Shown here: one piece after another, positions 1-10,150 of the stretch | Layout of the letters: each line of letters opens with the position of its first letter | How positions within the stretch are numbered: position 1 is the first letter of the stretch | Source: CAVTOO01 sp963736355 | GTDB lineage: Bacteria; Pseudomonadota; Alphaproteobacteria; Rhizobiales; Xanthobacteraceae | Assembly (NCBI GenBank): GCA_963736355.1 | Contig: CAVTOO010000002.1 | Coordinates: 310,001 to 374,000 of the forward strand | Length of the DNA stretch: 64,000 nucleotides | Reading direction: 5' to 3' | Notes under the pieces: model-generated | The model's input: the letters and a program-made list of their open reading frames with translations, nothing else | Database searches by the model: none | What the model was told of the DNA's origin: nothing | Made by a program: the position numbers and the translations under genes

Positions 1-39
1 CTTGACCCGGCAATCCATCTTACATGAACCTTCCTGAAG

Positions 40-76
40 AAGATGGATGCCCGGATCAAGTCCGGGCATGACGCCG
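40..76. repeat. Palindromic intergenic repeat downstream of ugd
   Basis: A near-perfect inverted repeat (GCCCGGATCAAGTCCGGGC, roughly 50-68) is embedded in GGATGCCCGG...CCGGGCATGACG. From general knowledge, the wording 'GGATGCCCGG-TCAAG-CCGGGCATGACG' resembles short palindromic intergenic repeats common in Bradyrhizobium-like genomes. It lies past the stop of the minus-strand ugd gene and could also act as a transcript 3'-end hairpin, but no T-run follows it. Confidence 0.55.
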
Positions 77-131
77 AGTATGATTGCCGTCGTCGCTCTC
101 CCCGTAAACGGGGAGAGGTGGAAAAAGCGCG

Positions 132-1451
132 TCACACCACCGGCTTGGACGGGCGGCCGACGCTCTCATAGAGGAAGCCGCGCGCCGCCATTTCATCCGG
201 GCGGTAGATGTTGCGCAGATCGACGATCACCGGATGGGTCATCATCTCTTTCAGCCGGTCGAGATCGAGCGCGCGGAATTCTTCCCATTCGGTGACGATG
301 ACCAGCGCGTCGGCGCCGTCGGCGCATTCATACGGCCCTTCGCGAATATCGAGGTCCGGCATCTCGATCAGCGCCTGATGCTTGCCGGCGGGATCGTAGG
401 CGCGGACGGTGGCGCCGAGGTCCTTCAGCGCGGTGATCAGCGGGATCGACGGCGCCTCGCGCATGTCGTCGGTGTTGGGCTTGAAGGTGAGACCGAGCAC
501 GCCGACCGTCTTGCCGCGCAGATTGCCGCCGAACGCATTGGCGACCTTGCGCGCCATCGCGCGCTTGCGGTTGTCGTTGACGGACAGGACGGATTCCACG
601 ATGCGCAGCGGCACGTCGTAATCCTGCGCCGTCTTGACCAGCGCGCGCGTATCCTTGGGGAAGCACGACCCGCCGAAACCCGGACCGGCATGGAGGAACT
701 TCGATCCGATGCGATTGTCGAGACCGATGCCGCGCGCGACTTCCTGCACATCGGCGCCGACCTTCTCGGCGAGATCCGCGATCTCGTTGATGAAGGTGAT
801 CTTCACGGCGAGGAACGCGTTGGCGGCGTATTTGATCAGCTCCGCGGTGCGTCGCGACGTGTACATGATCGGCGCCTGATTGAGATACAGCGGACGGTAG
901 ACTTCCGCGAGCGCACGGCGGCCGCGCTCGTCGTCGGTGCCGACCACGATGCGATCGGGATGCTTGAAGTCGCGGATCGCCGCGCCTTCGCGCAGGAATT
1001 CGGGATTGGACGCCACCACCACATCCGCCTTCGGATTGGCGCCACGGATCATACGCTCGACCTCGTCGCCGGTGCCGACCGGAACGGTCGATTTGGTGAC
1101 GACGACGGTGAAGCCCTCGAGCGCGGCTGCGATCTCGACCGCGGCGGCATAGACGTAGCTCAGGTCGGCATGACCGTCGCCACGGCGCGAGGGCGTGCCG
1201 ACCGCGATGAACACCGCATCGGCCTCGCGCACGGCGGGGGCGAGATCGGTGGTGAAATCGAGCCGCTTGGCGCGAACATTGGTTTCGACGAGGCGCTCAA
1301 GATCGGGCTCGTAGATCGGAATCTCGCCGCGCTTGAGCGCCGCGATTTTCGTCTCGTCCTTGTCGACGCAGGTGACGTGATGCCCGAAATCGGCAAAACA
1401 GGCGCCGGACACAAGGCCGACATAGCCGGTGCCGATCATCGCAATCCGCAT
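132..1451 (-). CDS. ugd: UDP-glucose 6-dehydrogenase
   Basis: This enzyme oxidises UDP-glucose to UDP-glucuronate with two NAD+, a cytoplasmic precursor step for exopolysaccharide and lipopolysaccharide sugars. The 439 residues are full length for the UDPGDH/MDH family. The N-terminal Rossmann motif GTGYVG is at residues 7-12, the STVPVGTG segment near 121-128, and the catalytic-Cys motif GGSCFPKDT places Cys263 as nucleophile. The central helix domain and a C-terminal UDP-binding domain follow in order. It is monocistronic here, with a palindromic repeat beyond the stop and about 250 bp upstream before an oppositely oriented acyltransferase that may also serve surface glycans. The frame is unbroken. 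Confidence 0.96.
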   Translation of the reverse strand: MRIAMIGTGYVGLVSGACFADFGHHVTCVDKDETKIAALKRGEIPIYEPDLERLVETNVRAKRLDFTTDLAPAVREADAVFIAVGTPSRRGDGHADLSYVYAAAVEIAAALEGFTVVVTKSTVPVGTGDEVERMIRGANPKADVVVASNPEFLREGAAIRDFKHPDRIVVGTDDERGRRALAEVYRPLYLNQAPIMYTSRRTAELIKYAANAFLAVKITFINEIADLAEKVGADVQEVARGIGLDNRIGSKFLHAGPGFGGSCFPKDTRALVKTAQDYDVPLRIVESVLSVNDNRKRAMARKVANAFGGNLRGKTVGVLGLTFKPNTDDMREAPSIPLITALKDLGATVRAYDPAGKHQALIEMPDLDIREGPYECADGADALVIVTEWEEFRALDLDRLKEMMTHPVIVDLRNIYRPDEMAARGFLYESVGRPSKPVV

Positions 1452-1699
1452 GTTTAAGTCCCAACCATGGTTAACGCGCCCGCCAGTCCCTTCAGGCGTC
1501 GTAGCGCAGCTTTGGAAAAAGGGGAACCCGGCTTGAGCCCTTGCGTGCCTATTGAAGCAGCGATTGGGCGAAAAGCACGTCCGATCGGTAATCGGCGGTA
1601 AAATATTCGCCTCAAACCGGCATGTTATTTGCTGCGATCAATAAGACAGAAACATATAGCACCGATAGTGCCGCTGAACTGCCTCGGAAAGGCACAGCC

Positions 1700-2764
1700 A
1701 TGACTTCTTCTGATACCACGCTTCCGTTGGGCGCACCGCGCATCGACTGGGTCGACTACGCCAAGGGCTTCTGCATCGTCATGGTGGTGATGATGCATTC
1801 GACGCTCGGCGTCGAAGCGGCGGCCGGCCGAGACCGGCTGCATGCATGCGCTCGTCGCCTTCGCCAAGCCGTTCCGCATGCCCGACTTCTTCCTGATCTC
1901 CGGTCTGTTCCTGGCGCGCGTCATCGACCGCGACTGGCGGACCTATCTCGACCGCAAGGTCGTCCACTTCGTCTATTTCTATGTGCTGTGGGTGACGATC
2001 CAGTTCGTCTTCAAGGCGCCGGCCTTCGCGGCCGAAGGGCGGCGCGACGAAGTCGTGCAGCTGTATCTCGAATCCTTCATCGAGCCGTTCGGCACGCTGT
2101 GGTTCATCTATCTGCTGCCGATCTTCTTCGTCGTCACCAAGCTGACACGCAGCGTTCCCGTCGCCGTCATGCTCTGGCTCGTCGGCGCGCGCGCTCGAGA
2201 TCGCGCCGATCGACACCGGCTGGACCGTGATCGACGAGTTCGCCGCGCCGCTTCGTCTATTTCTACACCGGCTATGTGTTCGCGGCGCGCATCTTCGCGC
2301 TTCGCCGACGTGGTGCAGCGGCGATGCCGCGGCGGCGCTGGCCGGGCTTGCCGTCTGGGCGGTGCTCAACGGCGCGCTGGTGTTCGCCGGCTGTCCGCGA
2401 ACTGCCGTTCGTGTCGCTCGGCGCTCGGCTTCGTCGGCGCCGCCGCGGTCGTCGCGGTGTCGGCGCTGCTGGCGCAAGCTGCGACTGGTCGATCGCGCTG
2501 CGCTATTGCGGCGAGACATTCGATCGTCATCTATCTCGCCTTCTTCCTGCCGATGGCGGCGACGCCGCACGCTGCTGCTCAAGACCGGGATCATTCCCGA
2601 TCATCGGCACGGTCTCGCTGATCGTCACCGCGGCCGGCGTCGTCGGCGCGCTGGCGATGTGGTGGGCGGCGCGCGGCACGCGGCTCGACTTCCTGTTCGC
2701 GCCGCCCGGAGCGGTTCTGGATCGCGACCGGCCGCGGCGCTCGAGCCTGCAGCCGGCGGAATAA
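1700..2764 (+). CDS. Acyltransferase 3-family membrane protein (frame broken in this sequence)
   Basis: The product is a multi-spanning inner-membrane acyltransferase of the type that O-acetylates polysaccharides or glucans (acyltransferase 3 / OpgC-like). The N-terminus carries the family hallmark RIDWVDYAKGFCIVMVV with a following MMHST; after a frame change near 1830 come PFRMPDFFLISGLFLARVID and several hydrophobic helices. At least five further frame changes between about 2185 and 2590 break the C-terminal half, which ends LQPAE at 2764. The ATG at 1700 follows GGAAAGG. With corrections the length is about 350 aa, typical of the family. It is divergent from ugd, so a role in surface-glycan decoration is an inference. 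Confidence 0.7.
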
Positions 2765-2844
2765 CGCTTCTCAGATCGCGTCCGACGGCTGCGGGTAACG
2801 CCGGGACGGCGGGACGCGCGCATTGGGGGTGCCAAATCCGCCGC

Positions 2845-5800
2845 ATGAGCCGCTACATGTCGGCCATGAGACTCAACGCTGCCTGCAACCCCGTCCGCCT
2901 CAAGAAGGGCGACCACGTCTTTCTGGTCGACGGTTCGTCGCTACATCTTCCGCGCCTATCACGCGCTGCCGCCGCTGACGCGCAAGTCCGACGGCCTGCA
3001 GCGTCAACGCCGTCGCCGGCTTCTGCAACATGCTGTGGAAGCTGTTGCGCGACATGACGCCAAGGACGAAGCGGCCGACGCATCTGGCGGTCGTGTTCGA
3101 CAAGTCGGAGAAGACGTTCCGCAACGAGCTCTATCCGGACTACAAGGCGCACCGCCCGGACGCGCCGGCCGATCTGATTCCGCAATTCCCGCTGATCCGC
3201 GAGGCGGTGCACGCCTTCGACCTGCCCTGCATCGAGCAGGGCGGCTTCGAGGCCGACGACCTGATCGCGACCTATGCGCGCGAGGCGCTGCGAGGCGCGG
3301 CGCCACCGTCACCATCGTCGTCGTCCGACAAGGACCTGATGCAGCTCGTCAACGACTGCGTCGTCATGTACGACACCATGAAGGACAAGACGCATCGGCC
3401 TCGCCGAGGTGATCGAGAAATTCGGCGTGCCGCCCGAGAAGGTCATCGAGGTGCAGGCGCTGATCGGCGACAGCGTCGACAACGTGCCGGGCGTGCCCGG
3501 CATCGGCGTCAAGACGGCGGCGCAGCTGATCACCGAGTATGGCGATCTCGAAACGCTGCTTGAAGCGCGCGCCCGAGATCAAGCAGCCGAAGCGCCGCGA
3601 GACGCTGATCGAAAATGCCGAGAAGGCGCGCCTCTCGAAGCAAGCTCGTCAGCTCGACGACCACGTGCCGCTCGACGTGCCGCTCGACGACCTGGCGGTG
3701 CATGAGCCCGACGCGCGCAAGCTGATCGCCTTCCTCAAGGCGATGGAGTTCACGACGCTGACGCGGCGCGTCGCCGACTATTCGCAGTCGACACCGGCGC
3801 AGATCGAGCCGGACACGCGGCTGATGGCCGGCGTCGCCGTCGTCTCCGGTCAAGCTCGCGGACGCCGGCGATCTGTTCGGCAATGCCGATACGGGCACAC
3901 CCACGGCCGACAAGGCGAGACGGAGCCGCGCCTGCGGCGGCCGATGCCAAGAGCGGCCAGTCGACGCCGGCGGATGGCGCGTTGACGCCGCAGGCGCTGG
4001 CCGAGGCGCGGCAGGAGACGGCGCGCAACACGCCGTTCGACCGCAGCAAATACGACACCGTCCGCACGCTCGCCGGCTCGAAGAACTGGATCGCGCGCGC
4101 GCGCGACGCCGGCCTCGTCGCCATCGACACCGAGACGACCAGCCTCGATCCGATGCAGGCGGAGCTGTGCGGCTTCTCGCTGGCGCTCGCGCCGAACGAG
4201 GCCTGCTACGTGCCGCTGGTCCACCGGACCGGCGGCGACGGCTCGGGGCTGTTCGCCGGCGGCGCGCGCGCCGGACCAGATCAAGGCCGACGGACGCGCT
4301 CGCGGCGCTGAAGCCGCTGCTGGAGGACGCCGAGCGTCCTCAAGATCGGGCAGAACCTCAAGTTCGACCTGCAGATCTTCGCCCAGCACGGCATCACGCA
4401 TCGCGCCCTCGACGACACGATGCTGATGTCCTACGTGCTCGACGCCGGCCGCACCGGCCACGGCATGGATGCGCTGTCGGAGATGCTTCCTCGGCCACAA
4501 GCCGATCCACTTCGACGACGTCGACCGGCACCGGCAAGGCGCAGCGTCACGCTTCGACCAGGTGCGCGATCGACAAGGCGACCGAATATGCCGCCGAGGA
4601 CGCCGACGTCACGCTGCGGCTGTGGCTGGTGCTGAAAGCCGCGGCTCGTCGCCGAGCAGCATGACGACGGTCTACGAGACGCTGGAGCGGCCGCTGGTGC
4701 CGGTGCTGGCGCGCATGGAGCGGCGCGGCATCTCCATCGACCGGCAGGTGCTGTCGCGCCTGTCCGGCGAGTTCGCGCAGGCGGCGGCGCGGCTCGAGGA
4801 CGAGATCCACGAGCTCGCCGGCGAGCCGCTCAATCTCGGCAGCCCCAAGCAGCTCGGCGACATCCTGTTCGGCAAGATGGGCCTGCCCGGCGGCACCAAG
4901 ACCAAGACCGGCGCCTGGTCGACGTCGGCGTCGCGTGCTCGAAGACCTCGCCGAGCAGGGCCACGAACTGCCGCAGCAAGATTCTCGACTGGCGGCAGGT
5001 CGCCGAAGCTGAAATCGACCTACACCGATGCGCTGCCGGCCTACGTCAATCCGCAGACGCACCGCGTGCACACCTGCTACGCGCTGGCCGCGACGACGAC
5101 CGGCCGGCTGTCGTCGTCCGATCCGAACCTGCAGAACATCCCGATCCGCACCGAGGAAGGCCGCAAGATCCGCCACGCCTTCGTCGCCGACGCCGGGCCA
5201 CAAGCTCGTCTCGGCCGACTATTCGCAGATCGAACTGCGGCTGCTCGCCGAGATCGCCGACATCCCGCCGCTCAAGCAGGCGTTCCGCGACGGCCTCGAC
5301 ATTCACGCCATGACGGCGTCGGAAATGTTCGGCGTGCCGGTCAAGGACATGCCGGGCGAAGTGCGCCGCCGCGCCAAGGCGATCAATTTCGGCATCATCT
5401 ACGGCATCTCGGCCTTCGGCCTCGCCAACCAGCTCGGCATCCCGCGCGAGGAGGCCGGCGCCTACATCAAGAAATATTTCGAGCGCTTCCCCGGCATCCG
5501 CGACTACATGGAAGAGACCAAGGAGTTCTGCCGCGAGCACGGCTATGTGGCGACGCTGTTCGGGCGCAAGTGCCATTACCCGGACATCAAGGCGCCGAAC
5601 CCGTCGATCCGCGCCTTCAACGAGCGCGCCGCGATCAATGCGCCCCTGCAGGGCACCGCCGCCGACATCATCCGCCGCGCCATGATCCGCATGGACGAGG
5701 CGCTGGCGCGAAAGAAGCTCGGCGCGCAGATGCTGCTGCAGGTGCACGACGAACTGGTCTTCGAGGTGCCGGAGAAGGAGGTCGAGAAGACGCTGCCGGT

Positions 5801-5903
5801 CGTCACGCAGGTGATGGAGGAGGCGCCGCTTCCCCGCCGCCGTCCTCGCGTGCCGCTGCAGGTCGACGCCCGCGCCGCCGACAACTGGGACGAGGCGCAT
5901 TAG
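2845..5903 (+). CDS. polA: DNA polymerase I (more than ten frame breaks in this sequence)
   Basis: This is full-length DNA polymerase I for Okazaki-fragment processing and repair. All three domains can be read in order across changing frames: 5'-3' exonuclease (GDHVFLVDGSS about 2908, GGFEADDLIATYAREA about 3240, SSDKDLMQL about 3320, DNVPGVPGIGVKTAAQLI about 3478); 3'-5' exonuclease (IDTETTSLDP about 4123, YAAEDADVTLRLWLVL about 4590); polymerase (TTTGRLSSSDPNLQNIP about 5095, SADYSQIELRLLAEI about 5210, RRRAKAINFGIIYGIS about 5370, LLQVHDELVFEVP about 5735). Frame changes occur near 2940, 3001, 3290, 3315, 3388, 3570, 3850, 3915, 4265, 4335, 4490-4560, 4650, 4930-5000 and 5200. From 5210 to the stop the frame is nearly clean. 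ATGs at 2845, 2857 and 2866 are all possible starts. Confidence 0.93.
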
Positions 5904-5916
5904 GTCTCATTTGGTC

Positions 5917-5960
5917 GCATTTTCTGCGGAAAACCGGTGTCCACTTTCCTGAAAATGCTC
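5917..5960. repeat. Dispersed 'AAACCGGT-CCACTTT' palindromic repeat, copy 1
   Basis: GCATTTTC...GGAAAACCGGTGTCCACTTTCCTGAAAATGC forms an imperfect inverted repeat between polA and pyrE. It shares the central AAACCGGT-N2-CCACTTT core with copies near 24.94, 25.59, 32.38 and 49.14 kb. Confidence 0.7.
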
Positions 5961-6031
5961 CCGTCGCTTGTCAGCCGCATCCCCGCCATGGGATGAGGTT
6001 GACCTGCCGCTCTCACGCCGGAACCGCCACC

Positions 6032-6601
6032 GTGACCGATACCGCCAAATCCCGCGCCCGCCTTGCCGACATCATCCGCACGCGCTCGTTCGGGCGCGGC
6101 GAGATCACGCTCGCTTCGGGCCGCAAGAGCGACTTCTACTTCAACCTCAAGCCGACCATGCTCGACCCGGAGGGCGCAGCGCTGCTCGCCGAACTGACGC
6201 TCGATGCGCTGAAGGCCGACAGGATCGACTATGTCGGCGGGCTGGAGATGGGCGCGGTGCCGATCGCCGGTGCGATTGCCCAGCTGTCCTGGATCAAGGG
6301 CACGCCGATCGCCGCCGTGTTCGTGCGCAAGAAGCCCAAGGAATACGGCGCCAAGCTGTCGGTCGAAGGGCTGGCCAAGGGCGAGACGCTTGCGGGCAAG
6401 CGCGTCGTCGTGGTGGAAGATGTGACCACGACGGGCGGCTCGGCGCTCAAGGCCGTCGATGCCGTGCGCGATGCCGGCGGCGAGGTCGCGCTGGTTTTCA
6501 CCATGGTCGATCGCGAAGAAGGGGCCGCGGATACGTTCAAGGACGCCGGGCTCACATTCCGCGCGCTGTTCACGGCGAAGGAATTCCTCGCCAAAAGCTG
6601 A
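6032..6601 (+). CDS. pyrE: Orotate phosphoribosyltransferase
   Basis: PyrE transfers the phosphoribosyl group of PRPP to orotate, giving OMP in pyrimidine synthesis. The GTG start at 6032 gives 189 aa, normal for the family; an in-frame ATG at 5993 would add 13 residues. Conserved blocks are ITLASGRKSDFYFNLKPTML near the N-terminus, the FVRKKPKEYG region, and the PRPP-binding loop VVVVEDVTTTGGSAL. The upstream frame stays open into polA only because polA is frame-broken, so an apparent polA-pyrE fusion is an artefact. Confidence 0.95.
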   Translation: MTDTAKSRARLADIIRTRSFGRGEITLASGRKSDFYFNLKPTMLDPEGAALLAELTLDALKADRIDYVGGLEMGAVPIAGAIAQLSWIKGTPIAAVFVRKKPKEYGAKLSVEGLAKGETLAGKRVVVVEDVTTTGGSALKAVDAVRDAGGEVALVFTMVDREEGAADTFKDAGLTFRALFTAKEFLAKS

Positions 6602-6711
6602 GCATATCGCTGAACGGAATGCCGCACCGATTGTGCTTTTGCCGCGCGCCGGACTTTGCTTAAACTCCCCCGCAGAAGCCGCAGCAAGCGGTGGTGGCCG
6701 GGGGAACCAGC

Positions 6712-8148
6712 ATGACAATTTCGATCGGTCGCCGCGCGGCACTCGTTGCCGCCGTCGCGTTTGCTGTTGCGGCGCTCGCACCATCCGCCGCTTTCGCCGC
6801 CGAGGGCTTCGACGCGCGCGAACTGTCGCTGTGGTGGGCGCTGCCGTTCGCCGGCATTCTGCTGTGCATCGCCACCGGCCCCGTGCTCTATCCCCATCTG
6901 TGGGAACATCATTACGCCAAGTTCGCGCTGTTCTGGTCGGCCTGCGTGATCGTGCCGCTATATCTCATGCTGCCGGCCGGCGCGGTGACAACGACGCTCG
7001 CTGCACACGGCGTTCCTCGAATACATGCCGTTCATCCTTCTGCTGCTGGCGCTGTTCACGGTCGCGGGCGGCATCTATCTCGAAGGCAATCTGCACGACA
7101 CGATCTTCACCAACACGGTGCTGCTCGGCATCGGCACGGTGATGGCGAGCCTTGTCGGCACCACCGGCGCCTCGATGATCCTGATCCGGCCGCTGATCCG
7201 CGCCAATGACGACCGCCGCTTCAACGCCCATGTGGTCGTGTTCTTTATCTTCCTTGTCTCCAATGTCGGCGGCGCACTGACGCCGCTCGGCGATCCGCCG
7301 CTGTTCATCGGCTTCCTCAAGGGCGTCGATTTCTTCTGGACGACGACGCATCTGTTCACGGAAACGGTGTTCGTCGCCGCCATCCTGCTGGCGCTGTTCT
7401 TCGTCATCGATCTTTACTTCCATCGCCGCGACGACAGAGCTCGGCACCCTGAAAGATCCGACGCCGGATTCGCCCTGCAGCTGCACGGCCAGATCAATTT
7501 CATCCTGATCGGCGTCATCATCGCCGCCATCCTGATGAGCGCCTCGTGGAAGCCCGGCATATCGTTCCACTTGGTCGGCGTCGAACTCGAACTGCAGGAT
7601 CTGCTGCGCGATGCGATCTTCGTCGCCGTGACCTTCGCCTCGCTTGCGCTGACGCGAAAAAGCGACCGCGACGCCAACGGCTTCTCCTGGGGCCCGATCA
7701 AGGAAGTCGCGATCCTGTTCGCCTGCATCTTCATCTGCATCGCGCCGGTCATCGCCATGCTGCACGCCGGCACGCAACGGCGCACTCGCGCCGCTGGTCA
7801 CGATGGTCACGCAATGCCGACGGCAGCGCCAACAACGCCGCCTATTTCTGGCTGACGGGCGGGCTGTCGTCGTTCCTCGACAACGCGCCGACTTATCTTG
7901 TGTTCTTCGAACTGGCCGGCGGCGACCCGCAGAAGCTGATGACGGCCGGCGCGCTGACGCTCGCTGCGATCTCGACCGGCGCGGTGTTCATGGGCGCCAA
8001 CACCTATATCGGCAATGCTCCGAATTTCATGGTCTATGCCATTGCACGGCAGGCCGGTGTGAAAATGCCGAGCTTCTTCGGCTACATGCTCTGGTCGGGC
8101 GCGATCCTGATTCCGATCTTCATTCTCGTGACGTGGGTGTTTTTCTAA
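6712..8148 (+). CDS. CitMHS/ArsB/NhaD-like ion transporter (frame broken)
   Basis: The product is a polytopic inner-membrane transporter of the ion-transporter superfamily, closest in feel to the CitMHS_2 proteins often named sodium:proton antiporters. The N-terminus has a signal-like segment (RRAALVAAVAFAVAALA). About eleven hydrophobic segments follow, with family-like motifs VGTTGASMILIRPLIRAN, SNVGGALTPLGDPPLFIGFL and a second repeat SSFLDNAPTYLVFFELAGG plus MGANTYIGNAPNFMVYAIA. Frame changes at about 7010, 7430 (self-correcting) and 7775-7812 interrupt it; at the last, ACGCAAC and ACGCAAT each carry an extra C relative to the expected reading. The start at 6712 follows GGGGAA. The substrate (Na+/H+, dicarboxylate or arsenite) cannot be told from sequence alone. 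Confidence 0.75.
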
Positions 8149-8254
8149 GAGCCGCATTACACGTGACGTGCACCGCTCATTTACCATCCTGACGTAACAT
8201 CCCTTCTCGCCGGCCGACTGCGACCGGCAAGTTGCGTTGCGTGGGGTGTGATCG

Positions 8255-8995
8255 GTGTTGCGTTCTGCGTTTCGTTCGTTGCGCGCGAGGGCGCGCATCG
8301 CATCGCCGGCCGTGCTGATTGCCGCCGCACTGATCGGAAATCCCGTGGAGGCCGGCGCAGCCGGACTGTTCGACTTCCTGTTCGGCTCCCGCAGCCCCGC
8401 GCCGACACAAGCCAGCGCCTTCACCAATCCGTTTGACGCATCCGGCACACCGCCGGGCCCGCCCGCGATGAGCCAGCGCTCCTCGGGCTATTGCGTGCGG
8501 CTGTGCGACGGCAAGTATTTCCCCGTCACGGCGACAGGACGAACCAGCGCCGCCGAGATGTGCGATGCGTTTTGCCCGGCCAGCGCGACGAAGCTCTATT
8601 CCGGCGGCAGCATCGAGTCCGCCTTCGCCAATGACGGCAGCCGCTATCGCGACCTCAAGAACGCGTTTGTCTATCGCCAGCATCTGGTCGATGGCTGTAC
8701 CTGCAACGGCCGCAGCAGCGCCGGGCTGGTGCCTGTCGACCTCTCCTTCGACACCACGCTGCGGACCGGCGACATCGTCGCCACCAATGACGGCCTCGTT
8801 GCCTATGACGGCAATGCGCGCCACACGAACGGCCAGTTCACGCCGGTGCACGACTATGCAGGACTGGGCGCGGAGTTGCGCACGCGGTTGAGCGAGACCA
8901 AGGTCGCGCCGGGAGCGGCCGGCAGCGAGCCCGCCGTCGTCGGCTCGATCGCCCCCGCAACGCCACCCGGGATCAGGCGGGCAAGAGTTGACTGA
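8255..8995 (+). CDS. DUF2865 domain secreted protein
   Basis: A 246-aa exported protein with an N-terminal hydrophobic stretch (ASPAVLIAAALIGNPVEAGA). The Cys-rich DUF2865 core has CVRLCDGKYFPV at residues about 76-87, CDAFCPAS and CTCNGR. The family is widespread in Rhizobiales and has no established function; the paired cysteines suggest disulfides in the periplasm. It is a single gene. Its 3' end overlaps the tail of the convergent monooxygenase gene by about 140 bp as the frames stand. Confidence 0.75.
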   Translation: MLRSAFRSLRARARIASPAVLIAAALIGNPVEAGAAGLFDFLFGSRSPAPTQASAFTNPFDASGTPPGPPAMSQRSSGYCVRLCDGKYFPVTATGRTSAAEMCDAFCPASATKLYSGGSIESAFANDGSRYRDLKNAFVYRQHLVDGCTCNGRSSAGLVPVDLSFDTTLRTGDIVATNDGLVAYDGNARHTNGQFTPVHDYAGLGAELRTRLSETKVAPGAAGSEPAVVGSIAPATPPGIRRARVD

Positions 8996-9336
8996 AGGAA
9001 TCCGCGGCGACGCGGCTGCGTCGCTTGTGGTGGCGCCTTCAAACCGCCGTCGCTGACAATCGGCGCAAGGCGGACCCGGTATAAGGAAAACATCTCCTCG
9101 CCATCCGCCTGCTGCACGACCTTTTGCTCCATGCGCTCAAGGCAGCCGCGCACCGCCGCCTCGTCGCGAAACACCGACAACGACAGGAATTTTCCCGGTT
9201 CGCTCAAGCTCTCGAACCGCTCGGCCGACACGAATCCGACGGCCTCCTCGATCAAGGGCCGCAATCGCGCGGCGGCTTCGAAATACTCACCTTTGCGGCC
9301 CGGCCGCGGCACGACTTCGATAATCATCGCGATCAT
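8854..9336 (-). CDS. Antibiotic biosynthesis monooxygenase (ABM)-domain protein
   Basis: A small ferredoxin-fold protein of the ABM superfamily. Residues 1-95 (MIAMIIEVVPRPGRKGEYFE, then GFVSAERFESLSEPGKFLSL and SVFRDEAAV) are the recognisable domain; such proteins are often cofactorless monooxygenases or heme-binding proteins. The ATG at 9336 follows AAAGGGA. The last 60 residues are low-complexity and run 140 bp into the convergent DUF2865 gene, unlike the usual 100-110 aa length, so the true stop may be near 9000 behind an unseen frame error. It is divergent from an ArsR-type regulator 115 bp away, which probably controls it. Confidence 0.7.
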   Translation of the reverse strand: MIAMIIEVVPRPGRKGEYFEAAARLRPLIEEAVGFVSAERFESLSEPGKFLSLSVFRDEAAVRGCLERMEQKVVQQADGEEMFSLYRVRLAPIVSDGGLKAPPQATQPRRRGFLQSTLARLIPGGVAGAIEPTTAGSLPAAPGATLVSLNRVRNSAPSPA

Positions 9337-9451
9337 CACGCATCCCTTTCAATTCATGCGCCGCTGTAGCGCACCGGCGCATGACAATGCTTCGATGCGG
9401 ATCGAAGCATTCCGGATTGCTGCACGCCGGTGTCGGCAGTAGCCTTGCGTC

Positions 9452-10147
9452 ATGAAAACAGGACCCGACATCGCCCTAATCGGTTCGCTGCTCGGCGATC
9501 CGGCACGCGCCAACATGCTGACCGCGCTGATGGGCGGACGTGCATTGACGGCGACGGAGCTGGCGCAGGAGGCCGGCGTCACGGCGCAAACCGCAAGCTC
9601 GCATCTGGCGCGACTTCAAGGCGGCGGGTTACTGGCGCAGGACAAGCAGGGCCGCCACCGCTATTTCCGGCTCGCCAATCCCGACGTCGCGCATGCGCTG
9701 GAAGCGGTCATCGGCCTCGCCGATCACGCCGGCCATCGCCGCGTGCAAACAGGGCCGAAGGACCCGGCACTACGCCATGCGCGCGTCTGCTACGATCACC
9801 TTGCCGGAGATCTCGGCGTGCAGATGTTCGATCATCTGGCGCGGAAGAAATTGCTGAGCTTCGACGACGCCGACCTGACGCTGACGGCAAAGGGTCGGCA
9901 CTTCTGCACGGATTTCGGCATCGATCTGGCAACGGTCGAGACATCCCGACGGCCGCTGTGCCGCGCCTGCCTCGACTGGAGCGTCAGGAGAAGCCATCTC
10001 GCAGGCGCGCTTGGCGCGGCGTTGCTTGAGCGCATCTATGCCTTGGCGTGGGCTGAGCGCGATACAAAAACCCGCGCCGTGCTGTTCAGCAGGCGCGGGG
10101 AAGAGAATTTTGCGGAAATGTTCGGACGCGCGACAGCGCGGAAGTAA
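9452..10147 (+). CDS. ArsR-family helix-turn-helix regulator
   Basis: A 231-aa transcription factor with an N-terminal winged helix (LLGDPARANMLTALMGGRAL, ATELAQEAGVTAQTASSHLA, then GRHRYFRLAN for the wing). It has a long C-terminal region with four cysteine/histidine positions (HFCTDF, RPLCRACLDW) that could bind metal or a redox ligand; that is inference. It is transcribed away from the ABM protein gene, a layout typical of a regulator acting on its neighbour. The stop lies 3 bp from the convergent pckA stop. Confidence 0.82.
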   Translation: MKTGPDIALIGSLLGDPARANMLTALMGGRALTATELAQEAGVTAQTASSHLARLQGGGLLAQDKQGRHRYFRLANPDVAHALEAVIGLADHAGHRRVQTGPKDPALRHARVCYDHLAGDLGVQMFDHLARKKLLSFDDADLTLTAKGRHFCTDFGIDLATVETSRRPLCRACLDWSVRRSHLAGALGAALLERIYALAWAERDTKTRAVLFSRRGEENFAEMFGRATARK

Positions 10148-10150
10148 GTT

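Noticed and set aside
234..1457. Long open frame on the plus strand opposite ugd (about 400 codons)
   Set aside because: It is the antisense shadow of ugd: charged, low-complexity product, no family features, while the minus strand gives a complete UDP-glucose dehydrogenase.
2845..5903. polA as a genuine pseudogene
   Set aside because: All catalytic residues remain, most breaks are reconstructable single insertions, and similar breaks hit other essential genes, so sequence error is more likely. I cannot fully exclude decay.
4469..6601. Apparent 710-aa polA-pyrE fusion
   Set aside because: The frame joins part of the broken polA to pyrE through non-conserved sequence. PyrE has its own start and normal length.
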